A stretch of 64,000 bases of DNA from Bacteroidota bacterium (GTDB lineage Bacteria; Bacteroidota; Bacteroidia; 2-12-FULL-35-15), in the NCBI GenBank assembly GCA_947479085.1, contig CANJYB010000010.1, positions 1-64,000 of the forward strand. The letters are read 5' to 3'. Shown in pieces: positions 8,307-17,500 of the stretch. The first letter of the stretch is position 1. Every line of letters starts with the position of its first letter. Made by a program: the position numbers and the translations under genes. The notes beneath the pieces are model-generated. The model was not told the origin of the DNA and searched no databases. It saw only the letters and a program-made list of their open reading frames with translations.

Positions 8307-10079
8307 ATGATAAAGTCAATAACAATTAAGGAATCCGTTGATTTAATAAATAAGGGTAAACTTTTTCTACCCCCAATACAACGAAACTTTGTATGGGACT
8401 GGTGGCGGATTAATATGTATTTTGACTCCATATACCATAGCTATCCACTCGGAACACTTATTTTCTGGCGTATGGATAGAAGTACAGCAGACAAATATCC
8501 GTTATACCAATTCATAAAAGAATATTGGGAAAAACAAATTAGACATAATGAACTTGCAACAAGGAATCTATTTTCAAGCGAAGTGTATGGAGTTGTCGAT
8601 GGGCAACAACGATTAAGTTCATTATACATAGGTTTACAGGGCATTTATCATTACAAAGATGGAAGAATTAATCAAAATGATATTGCTGCTGCATACCAAC
8701 ATTGCAGGTTGTTTGTTAATCTGATGCGAATCGGTATTTCTACATTAGATGAAGACAGAGACAGTGCCTTTGATTTTTTAGAACGAGAAGACGCAGAGAA
8801 TTTCACAGCAGGATATGTATGGTATGAGGTTGGTAAAATATTAAATTGGGATAATGAGAATGAGGCAGACAAGGTGTTAGAAGAAATTGAAAAAAATATT
8901 ATTTCAAATAAAAAGAAATCTCTTATTCCGAAATTTAAACAAAAGAAATCAGATATATTAATCGGATTAAAAACCCTCTACAAAAGATTAAATGAAGATA
9001 AGATAATTCATTATTTTGAAATGGAAAGTCAGAACATTGATGAGGTTGTAGATATTTTTGTTCGTGTAAATAGCGGTGGAATACAATTAAAAAAACACGA
9101 ACTGCTGTTTTCTACAATGACTGCTCATTGGTCAGATGGTCGTCAAAAAATAGAAACATTAATTGAAGACCTTTACAAATATAACTTGGAAGTTGATAAA
9201 GGTTTTATAATGCGTTGTTGTCTTTACCTTTCGGATTTGCCAGTAAAATATCGTTTGCAATCTTTCAATAAAAAAAACATTGACAAAATTATTTCTAATT
9301 GGTCAAGTATCCACGATGCAATAATAAAGATGGCAGAAATACTTCCTTTTATTGGCTTTCAAAATAATAAATCTCTTTCAATAAATGCACTAATACCTAT
9401 CGCATATTATATCTATCAAAGCGGTGATTATAAAAAAGTTTCATCCCGCAATAATTTAAAACTGTATTATGTAACAGCTCAAGTTCGTGGTCTCTTTGGT
9501 GGGCAAGGTGATGCTATGTTGACTAAATTAAGAGATGCAATAAAACAAATGCACAACAAAGAATTTAGTTTCAAATTCCTTCAAAAACTTGACTTACCAA
9601 ACAATAAATCATTTGTGATGGATAAAAATTTTATTGAAAACCATTTATTGAAAACTGACTATTATAGCCCTAATGCGTATTACATCTTATCTCTGTTATA
9701 CCCTGGAGTTGATTTAAAAATTAAACGATACCAAGTTGACCATATTCATCCTAAAGGTAGGTTTAACAAAAAAGCACTTACTGAAATCGGGATAAATAAT
9801 GATGAACAAATAGAGTTTTGGAAAGATAAAAAATGTCACGAACTACCAAACCTTCAACTATTAGCTGGTGAAGATAATAATAATAAAAAGTCAAAAATGC
9901 TTGTTGATTATTTATGGGACAAACCTAATTCAGAAAGAAAACAGTTTATGAAAGAAAACATTTTACCTGAAGGTGATAAATATTCATTTCAACTAAAAAA
10001 CTTTGAGACCTTTTATAATAAGCGGAAAAAACTTATGTTAAAGAAATTGATGAACATATTTAGAGTAGGTGAACATTGA
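8307..10079 (+). CDS. DUF262/DUF1524 (GmrSD/BrxU-like) type IV restriction-like protein
   Basis: The 590-aa protein starts with a DUF262 (ParB-like) domain: LPPIQRNFVWDW (res 21-32), PLGTLIFW and the signature DGQQR (98-102), followed by RVNSGGIQLKKHEL. The C-terminal part has a DUF1524 HNH-like nuclease core: DHIHP (~478-482), then N, LPNLQLL and KSKM. GmrSD and BrxU, which fuse these domains, are NTP-dependent enzymes that cut modified phage DNA. Here both halves are in one chain and both core motifs are intact. It stands alone, with repeat copy 2 directly upstream, and a PLD protein follows 62 bases later. Confidence 0.87.
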   Translation: MIKSITIKESVDLINKGKLFLPPIQRNFVWDWWRINMYFDSIYHSYPLGTLIFWRMDRSTADKYPLYQFIKEYWEKQIRHNELATRNLFSSEVYGVVDGQQRLSSLYIGLQGIYHYKDGRINQNDIAAAYQHCRLFVNLMRIGISTLDEDRDSAFDFLEREDAENFTAGYVWYEVGKILNWDNENEADKVLEEIEKNIISNKKKSLIPKFKQKKSDILIGLKTLYKRLNEDKIIHYFEMESQNIDEVVDIFVRVNSGGIQLKKHELLFSTMTAHWSDGRQKIETLIEDLYKYNLEVDKGFIMRCCLYLSDLPVKYRLQSFNKKNIDKIISNWSSIHDAIIKMAEILPFIGFQNNKSLSINALIPIAYYIYQSGDYKKVSSRNNLKLYYVTAQVRGLFGGQGDAMLTKLRDAIKQMHNKEFSFKFLQKLDLPNNKSFVMDKNFIENHLLKTDYYSPNAYYILSLLYPGVDLKIKRYQVDHIHPKGRFNKKALTEIGINNDEQIEFWKDKKCHELPNLQLLAGEDNNNKKSKMLVDYLWDKPNSERKQFMKENILPEGDKYSFQLKNFETFYNKRKKLMLKKLMNIFRVGEH

Positions 10080-10141
10080 AAAAAAAGCACTTACGCATAA
10101 ATCCTTCAAATATTAATTATTGCACCCTTTAGTAAACAACA

Positions 10142-11101
10142 ATGACAAAAGTAACTGCCCATTTTGAAAATATTAGAGACGCAATATTGAAAGTATTACA
10201 AAGCTCTGAATCATCAATTCAAATTTGTATGGCATGGTTCACAGACAATATACTCATGCAAGAATTGCTGAACAAACTTGACGCAGGTATTGAGGTAGAA
10301 ATATGCATGTTTGACCATGATAGCAATAAAATCACCAAATCGAACATTCCTGCCCGTCTTGAAAATTTAATAAGATACAAGGCAGACCTCAAATCATTTC
10401 AGACCAAAAATGGTTCATTAAATATTATTCCTCAAGATTTGGATTATCTGCATCACAAATTTGCTATCATCGATAGTAAGATAACAATTACAGGTTCTTA
10501 TAATTGGACATTTGCTGCAATAAGTCACAAAGAAAATATCGTAATTATAGAAGATAAGATAATTGCCAAACAGTTCCAAGACCATTTAGAAGAAATAGTT
10601 TCCACAAACTATCAAAACATTATTGAAAATAATTTTAATCCTTGTACATGTGTTGGATGTAGAGGGAGAATTTTAAAAATTAAAATTATCGACTTCAGAA
10701 ACACAACTAAATATTCTCAAAATGAAACGTATACGATAGGCTTCTGTACTGAAACATTTGTTCATTTAAACATACTCTCTGAATCAACAGAAACAGACTT
10801 CATTGGTGATTTGATAGAATATGAATCCAATATACTTGAAGATGAACTTAATAACAAAAAATTTAAGAATAAAGATGCTATTATTAGAAGAAGAATAGAA
10901 TCAAGAATTGCTTGGACTTTAGACTCCAGACTTGACGTATTTGTTTTCCAAAATAGTCATGATATTTTAGGGCTTTATAAAATAAATACAGACATGGAGG
11001 GAGATTGGCAAGTAAAAGCTATTTGGGAACATGACTTGATTAAGCAGTACTTCGTTGAAGGTTGGGAAAACGAAATCTTTGAGTACATAGACTCCCAATA
11101 A
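10142..11101 (+). CDS. PLD-like nuclease with a single HKD motif
   Basis: The 319-aa protein has one HxK(x4)D motif, HHKFAIID (H104, K106, D111), followed by TGSYNWT, the typical GS..N pair. This matches single-motif PLD nucleases that work as dimers, such as Nuc or PLDc_2 proteins. After ~res 165 comes NPCTCVGCRGR, a Cys cluster (C-x-C-x2-C) that may bind zinc, and a ~150-residue C-terminal domain I do not recognise. There is no signal peptide, so it is probably cytoplasmic. It sits between the DUF262 protein and the PD-(D/E)XK nuclease. Confidence 0.8.
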   Translation: MTKVTAHFENIRDAILKVLQSSESSIQICMAWFTDNILMQELLNKLDAGIEVEICMFDHDSNKITKSNIPARLENLIRYKADLKSFQTKNGSLNIIPQDLDYLHHKFAIIDSKITITGSYNWTFAAISHKENIVIIEDKIIAKQFQDHLEEIVSTNYQNIIENNFNPCTCVGCRGRILKIKIIDFRNTTKYSQNETYTIGFCTETFVHLNILSESTETDFIGDLIEYESNILEDELNNKKFKNKDAIIRRRIESRIAWTLDSRLDVFVFQNSHDILGLYKINTDMEGDWQVKAIWEHDLIKQYFVEGWENEIFEYIDSQ

Positions 11102-11107
11102 ACTGAA

Positions 11108-11139
11108 TTGTGAGGAAAATAACTAATATATTACTTTTG
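11108..11139 (+). promoter_or_regulatory. Candidate Bacteroidota promoter for the nuclease gene
   Basis: TTG at 11108-11110 and TACTTTTG at 11132-11139 (TAnnTTTG) are 21 bases apart, which fits the -33/-7 pattern of Bacteroidota sigma-ABfr promoters. The ATG of the downstream gene is 75 bases further on. Confidence 0.45.
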
Positions 11140-11213
11140 CTAACAGGCTTTTTGCAAACCCTTATCCATAATAATGAGAAAGTTTATTCCAAAATTTTAA
11201 CAACTGCAAAAAA

Positions 11214-12158
11214 ATGACAAAGCCCACAAAAGAAGAAAGAAAAAAACATAACGCCTACTATCCAAGCGACACAGAATTTTCTGCATTAGCAAGACTTTTA
11301 CAAAGCAAATGGCGTGAAAAGAAAAGCTACGAACCTCTCAAACTTGGAAACTTCCTTGATGTTGATTTCGCAAAAGAAACAAGAGCAAATTTTTTAACCG
11401 AAAAGATAAAAGAACTTGTTACAAGCGAGATTAAAAAAGCAAAAAAAGAAGGTGCATTAATTGGTGAACCAAGAATTTGGAACAACCTACTTTCATCGCA
11501 ACCGCTTTGCTTTAATCTTTTTGGGGAACTTCATTACGACATCGACAAAGCAACAACGTTTTTCAAAAAACTCTTTCCTGGTAGGGTATCAACAGTAGAA
11601 AGAATTTTATTTGAACACTCTCCTGGCAGAAGAAACATAGAATACACAGGAGACAGTTCTGCATTTGATGTTTTCGTTGAATATCTGAACCACAAAAATG
11701 AAAAATGTTTTATTGGTATCGAAGTTAAATATGCCGAAAGTTTAAAAGAAGAAACTCCACAGAAGGCAAATGAAAATTTTAGAAATCACGAGACCGAATA
11801 TAAAAGATTAACAACAGAAGAATGTTTCATTCCAAATGCAATTAACTATTTGCAAAAAGTTCCGTTATCACAAATTTGGAGAGACCATTTACTTTCAATA
11901 TCTATGCTGAAACATTCCAGAAATGATTATAGCGAAGGTTTTTTTGTTTTTCTCTTCCCTGAACGAAACACACAATGCCAGGAAGGTGTTAATGCTTATC
12001 AAAAGTATCTTCTTGCCGATAACAAAGACAAATCAAAAACAGGATTTTATCCAGAGCATTTAGAAACATTTATTAATGCATTGATTGAAACATATAAGGA
12101 TGTGCCAGACAATGATTGGACAAAAGAACTTAAACAAAGATATTTAGGAAACGATTGA
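11214..12158 (+). CDS. PD-(D/E)XK restriction-endonuclease-like protein (PGN_0703-like)
   Basis: The 314-aa protein has a PD-(D/E)XK core: E(N)IEYTGDSSAFDVFVEY (key D152) followed by IGIEVKYAE (E170, K172). It resembles the PGN_0703 family of putative restriction endonucleases; that family name is from memory. No methyltransferase gene is next to it, so it may target modified or foreign DNA or depend on another factor. It is cytoplasmic and complete, with its own candidate promoter. Confidence 0.75.
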   Translation: MTKPTKEERKKHNAYYPSDTEFSALARLLQSKWREKKSYEPLKLGNFLDVDFAKETRANFLTEKIKELVTSEIKKAKKEGALIGEPRIWNNLLSSQPLCFNLFGELHYDIDKATTFFKKLFPGRVSTVERILFEHSPGRRNIEYTGDSSAFDVFVEYLNHKNEKCFIGIEVKYAESLKEETPQKANENFRNHETEYKRLTTEECFIPNAINYLQKVPLSQIWRDHLLSISMLKHSRNDYSEGFFVFLFPERNTQCQEGVNAYQKYLLADNKDKSKTGFYPEHLETFINALIETYKDVPDNDWTKELKQRYLGND

Positions 12159-12374
12159 TGAAATAGATATTTAGGTCGTCTTCATTATGTTCAGAAACTA
12201 AATCATTAATATGTTTGATGAACAATATTTTAATTCTGCAAAACAGGATGGTGTTTTATTAGAAAATTCCGTTTATCAAATGGCTCTATTCCATTTTTCC
12301 TTTCAATAAATATTGTTTTTAAAAAAGATGATGTGTAATTATTAAAACAAATGGGATGCCATTATAGAATAGTC

Positions 12375-12382
12375 TACCTTTG
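12375..12382 (+). promoter_or_regulatory. -7 box, nearly leaderless start
   Basis: TACCTTTG (TAnnTTTG) lies only 8 bases before the ATG at 12391. With the usual spacing the transcript would start at about the start codon. The rest of the 12159-12390 gap holds only a 32-codon ORF (12211-12309), not supported as a gene. Confidence 0.45.
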
Positions 12383-12390
12383 TAGCAAAC

Positions 12391-13203
12391 ATGGAAAGCT
12401 TTCAAGAAAAATATAATAAGGGGATATTGTCAAAGTTGTTTTTTATGAATTCAACAATCACACTTGATTTTATTAGCTGGCTTGTTCCATTTATCAGTGG
12501 AGAAAATAAACTGGTTGATTTAGGTTTCGACTTCAATAATTTTAATGATGCTATTCTAAGTTATAAATGGGGTAAAGGAAAACTAAAAGAAAAATTTGAA
12601 GATACATATATAAAGTTTGGAACTTTCAGAACTAATTTAAGAAGTTCCAATGAACCAGAAATAATAAACACTTGTCTTGAAATTTTAAGGTGGGGAGGAG
12701 TTTTAGCTCACAACGAAGAGAAGATAAAGAGAAGAATTTATTTAAAAGAATTCCTTTCAAATATTAATAATTTTCTCTCCCAAGAAGAAATAATTATTGA
12801 TGACTTAAATCCAAATCATATCAATTCTGGATACACAAAAATATACTCTGCACTGAATGAGAATTTTATTATTTATGACGGGAGAGTCGGAGCTGCATTG
12901 TGTTATCTAATTCGGAAATATCTTGAAAGCAGAAAAGAATATGTAGTTCCTGCTGAATTAATATTTGGTTGGGGTATTGGACAGGGGAAAAAACAAAGAG
13001 ACCCAAGCAGCAATGTTTTTAAATTTAAGGAGATTACAGCTAACAGAGATATTCATTTCATAAGCAATATTAAGGCGAATTGGTTACTGGAAAGCATTGC
13101 AAAGAACCAAGCACTAAATTTGCTTAATACAAAAGAATATTCAAAAAGGATTTTTGCATTACAAACTGCTTTATTTGTTTTAGGTGAAAAATTACCAACA
13201 TAA
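12391..13203 (+). CDS. Unknown conserved protein, paralogue copy C
   Basis: The 270-aa protein is ~60% identical by eye to the 272-aa protein at 2241-3059; the DDLNPNHINSGYTKIY and DGRVGAALCYLIR blocks are identical. There is no signal peptide or known catalytic motif. It is followed after 6 bases by a 225-aa gene. The same junction is repeated as a remnant near 8000, which argues that the two genes travel as a pair. Function unknown. Confidence 0.75.
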   Translation: MESFQEKYNKGILSKLFFMNSTITLDFISWLVPFISGENKLVDLGFDFNNFNDAILSYKWGKGKLKEKFEDTYIKFGTFRTNLRSSNEPEIINTCLEILRWGGVLAHNEEKIKRRIYLKEFLSNINNFLSQEEIIIDDLNPNHINSGYTKIYSALNENFIIYDGRVGAALCYLIRKYLESRKEYVVPAELIFGWGIGQGKKQRDPSSNVFKFKEITANRDIHFISNIKANWLLESIAKNQALNLLNTKEYSKRIFALQTALFVLGEKLPT

Positions 13204-13209
13204 ACACCA

Positions 13210-13887
13210 ATGACAAGACAATCCAGCGAACGGCTCATCTACAAAGGTCAGGAGTATGGTATGGTGACACAACCTCTGGATAGTTTTCGCATGAAAATGG
13301 AGAAGAATCCTACTTTGTTTCCACCTGATACTGCTTGTTGGAGAGGTTATCGTGGAACGTGGGAAATACGAGAGGACAAACTATTTCTAATCAAGCTAAA
13401 GGCCTATACAGCAAATTACAAGGAACAAGGGATAGAGCTCTTTTTCCCTGGGCAAAAAGAAGTCTTTACAGACTGGTTCACGGGCGAAATTCAAGCACCA
13501 TACGGTGAAACAGGAGAAGTAATTCAAACCATGTATCAATCAATCTATGGAAAGGATTTGTTTCTTGACATCAGGGAAGGTGTTCTGGTTGGAGCAAGGG
13601 TTGTGGTGAATAAGAACCCTTTTGTGATGTATACTAAGGCGGAGCAGGTCGCTAAAGAAATCATTGTTCTGAAGAAGAAATCATTTTGGGAGAGACTCCT
13701 GGGAAGGGAAGAATATAAACAAAACAACATGGTAACAATAAAAACACCAAAAAATGCCCTTTTTGAGCTCCTCAAGAAGCTTAAAGTGGCCGTTCGGGGA
13801 AATGGTCTAAAGGCAATAGGAACAACTTGTGAGGTCTGCTATGGTTGTTGGTTGTGTTACAAAGAATTACAATCATCGAAGTGTTGA
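13210..13887 (+). CDS. Unknown 225-aa partner of copy C
   Basis: The protein has the blocks WRGYRGTWEI, LFLIKLKAY, ELFFPGQKEVFTDWFTGEI and GEVIQTMYQS, which look like a conserved beta-rich domain. The C-terminus has a Cys-rich stretch (CEVCYGCWLCYKE, then a final C), which could bind metal. I do not recognise a function. It is coupled to the 270-aa gene, and its N-terminus also occurs in the remnant ORF at 8018-8158. It ends 18 bases before the convergent macrodomain gene. Confidence 0.7.
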   Translation: MTRQSSERLIYKGQEYGMVTQPLDSFRMKMEKNPTLFPPDTACWRGYRGTWEIREDKLFLIKLKAYTANYKEQGIELFFPGQKEVFTDWFTGEIQAPYGETGEVIQTMYQSIYGKDLFLDIREGVLVGARVVVNKNPFVMYTKAEQVAKEIIVLKKKSFWERLLGREEYKQNNMVTIKTPKNALFELLKKLKVAVRGNGLKAIGTTCEVCYGCWLCYKELQSSKC

Positions 13888-13905
13888 AAAAAAACAGTCG
13901 AATTT

Positions 13906-14577
13906 TTATTTGGGGCTGTTTAGTATATAGTCAAATGCTTTTTCTAATGTCTTTTCTCCGATTCCAACATAATTAGATAATGTAATCATTGAATTTATTT
14001 CTCCGTTTTGAATTATCTCTGAAATTTTTCTGGCATATTGTGGTTGTATTCCAGTTTCTGTTTTGATTACTTTTTCGTTTAATGACAACCATTTTATTTT
14101 AAACAATGCAAATAAATCGTCTTTTGCATTTGGGTCATAATCGTATATTTCAATATCAATGGCGCATTTTCCTAAATACTCGTCCATAATCGTTTTTACT
14201 TCGTTTATATCTAACCCCCCGTTGTGTGTACCAATTAAAGGAAAGGCGATTGATGTAATTCCTTTCTTCTCGTAGGTTTCAACAAATTTTTGCAAGCCTT
14301 TTTCAAGCCACTCTATTTTACTTGGGTATTTCCAATGAAATTTAGTTGGGAAATTCAAAATCCAAGGGGCGTTTTCTTGTTTTGAAAAAAGCCACAAAGA
14401 ACCAATTTTGATTAACTTGTTTTTGCAATGCTCTTTGTATTCCTCATACATCTTTGGATAGCGTAATTTATGAACCAATGCAATTCCTTTCCCCATTGCC
14501 CCAAAACAATTTACTGTGTTTACAATGGTTTGGCATTTCGTATTAAATATATTTCCTTTTATGTGTTTTACTGGCAT
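13906..14577 (-). CDS. DarG-like macrodomain protein (putative antitoxin)
   Basis: The 223-aa protein is a macrodomain of the DarG type: GNIFNTKCQTIVNTVN (res 8-23), GAMGKGIAL (26-34), NFPTKFHW (75-82) and PLIGTHNGGLD. DarG removes ADP-ribose that DarT attaches to thymidine in DNA, and the FPTK lysine (K79) matches the lysine I recall as catalytic in DarG. It is the last gene of the operon, right after the DarT-like gene, in the canonical toxin-antitoxin order. The C-terminal ~50 residues form a short helical domain in place of the longer DarG C-terminal domain. The role as DNA de-ADP-ribosylase is inferred from family and context. Confidence 0.85.
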   Translation of the reverse strand: MPVKHIKGNIFNTKCQTIVNTVNCFGAMGKGIALVHKLRYPKMYEEYKEHCKNKLIKIGSLWLFSKQENAPWILNFPTKFHWKYPSKIEWLEKGLQKFVETYEKKGITSIAFPLIGTHNGGLDINEVKTIMDEYLGKCAIDIEIYDYDPNAKDDLFALFKIKWLSLNEKVIKTETGIQPQYARKISEIIQNGEINSMITLSNYVGIGEKTLEKAFDYILNSPK

Positions 14578-17500
14578 TAGAAAATACTATTATGAAATTG
14601 ACCAACTCTTGCCTCTTTTCTTTTGAAAGTTTTTATTCTAATCTCTTCGTACTCTCTTTTTTCTAACTCGTAATTAGATAATATAAACCATTCTTGCTTG
14701 ATTTCATCAACATACTTTACCGTAATGTTGATATTTGATTGGTTTCTTATCAGAAGAAATGATTTGAAAGTTATCTTATTGTTTTCTTTTTTTATAACGT
14801 CACCATCTTTAATATCTAAAAGAGTAACATCTTCACTTGTCAAAATAAAGTAACCTTCAGCTTGTTTATTTGAATGGATTAATATATCATTATCTGAAAT
14901 ATTATGATGTATTGTAGGGTTTTCATTTCGATAATATGAATTATCTATAACTATATTATTTATTACATTAATAGAATCTACACCAAGCAACTTTATTAAT
15001 AAGGTTCTATCATCCTCATTGGCACAAATAATTTTATAATAGTTCAGGTTCGAGAAGTCTAACTCTTTTTCAATCATAAACTCTTGTTGAGCATATTCTC
15101 TGAACTTTCTCCATTCTTCGCTATCCATTTTTGGAGTAATAAACAAGTCTTCAAAGTTAAAAAGATGAATCATTTGTTCAATTTTTCCAAATTTAGTCCT
15201 ATTCCTTTGCATATTTCCCGTGCTAATATTACATTTTTCAAAAATTGTAAATAAGACTTCTTGAAGAGAAAATTCAAAGTATATAGGTTTGGGACATTTA
15301 GGAAAATCTAAGAGTCTATATTCCCTATCATACCAAGAGTGCCATTCTCCAAATTTATCTTTATAACCCTCATTTACATCTGTACCTAAAAATTCATTAT
15401 AAAATTGTGTTTGAGTATGTGGTCTAAAATAAAATCTTGCATAAGAATGAGCGTTTGTTCTTGAATAAACCACATTTCCAGCTGAATCAGATAATTGATT
15501 AGCTATTTTTCTTGATTTAACTTTTCTTTCACGAATAATTTGAACTGCATTATCAATGTGCGAAAAGTGATAAATATATCCTTTCCATTGGGAGCATTGC
15601 TGTTCAATTTTGTCAATAAAGGTAAGGATAGGAGAATTTCTTATTTCTTTTACTACATAATTTCCGAGAAGTTCTTCAACTCGTTTGTTATTTTTAAGTG
15701 CCGTCCAGTTCCAGTAATGCTTGAATTGTTGAATTATTTCTTTTGAAAAGTCAAGGTTTGTGTTTGCAGAAATCAAATCCCAAATTAAATAATCTTTAAA
15801 TCGGTTTAAAATATTTTCGGTCATCGTCAATTTACCTGATTCACACAGAATTTGCCAATCCCATTTATCAGCAAATCTTTCAATAAAATCAATATCATTA
15901 AAATTGATTTGGCGATTTTTGGTTATATAATGCCAATTCCATTTTTTTTCAAACTTTGCAAGTAGCTCTTTTGTTGGGTTTAAATCGGAATGTTGTGATA
16001 AGAATTTCCAATCTAAATCGAAATCCTTTGTAAGTGTGAGTATTTCAAGGGTAGGCAAAAATGTCTTGTGTCGTGAAACAGCTTTCCAATTCCAATCTTT
16101 TTCTTTCGTTTTCTCAATAAATTCAAAATTAAATTCAAGATTTGAGTTATCAGATAGATAATCCCAGTCCAAATCCTTTTCATATAATTGTATAAGCGTT
16201 TCATTAGTAAACTCAATACTTTTTAGTTTAGAAATGGCCTTCCAATTCCAATTCTTGTTTTTAAGGTCAAGAATAAGCTCGTTTGAAATTTCTGCTTTTT
16301 CATTTTCCGATAAAATATACCAATCCCAATTTTTTTCTTTGGTTGAAAGAATAAAATCGCTATCAATATTAATGTCCTTCCGTTTAGAAAGAATCTCAAA
16401 TTTTATTTTTGGAAATTGTCTGGCAACTTGTTCTAAATAATTTTCCTTGTCCTTTTTCTGCTTTGTTAAAAAACCTCCAAACTCGGTTAAGTAACCCCAA
16501 TCCCAATATTCCAATTTATACTTTTGTAATAGTAGTCTATTGGAATTAATATTTCTGTTTTTTGATAAAACATGCCAATTCCAGTTATTTTCAAAACTTT
16601 TCAAATAGCGGTCAATATTGCTAAACCATTCTTTGTGGCTAATCCAACTACTCGAATTAAATTTTTGTTTAATAGCATTGCTATCGGAAAAAATTGTCCA
16701 ATTTATTTTTTCCTTGAATCGATTAAGCGTAGCAATGTCTGTAGGGAAAAACCTATGATTGGAAATAAAATCCCAATCCCATTCGAAAATTTGAAATTGA
16801 TGCGTTTGTTCAACGTAGTAGAATATTTTTTCAAATTGATATTTTGAGGTAAGAATTTGCCAAATATTTTTTCGTTTTTCAGGTTCTAAAAAGGCTAATC
16901 TATATGCAATTTTTAGCTTTTGATTTTCAAATACAATCTCATCGTTAAAAACTTCATTTATCAAGTATTTCCAATCAATAAAATAAGTTAATTCCTCTAT
17001 GTTGTCAAGAATAGTTTCTTTGTCAAGTTTACGGGTAGCAATTTCCCAATCCCACTTTTCAAACAATATTTCTTTATAAATGCTGTCAATAATTACTTCT
17101 TCATCAATGTTTGCTGTAATAAAAGACCAATCCCAAGGGAAATGACTGTTTGCAAAAATGTAGTCTTGTTGTTCATTTCGTGTTAGGGATTTCCAAAAAT
17201 CAATTTGATTTTCACTGTCAGATACTTCGTGAAATGCTTTTAAGTTTTTGTTCCAAAATGAAATATCAAAAGTTGAATTAGACAGGATTTCGTTCCAAAA
17301 CAAATTACCTGAAAAAGAAAAATTGCCAACAAAAGCACTCTCAATAAAAGTCGAGTCGTCAATCAAATTCTTGTTCTTTGACACACCTTCCCAATTCCAA
17401 GAAAAATCTGGAAATTCTTCTATCAAACTGTGTTCTGAAATTCCCTTGCTTATATTTAAAAATCCTATTTCTGACGATATTCGTTTATGATACTTTTCAA

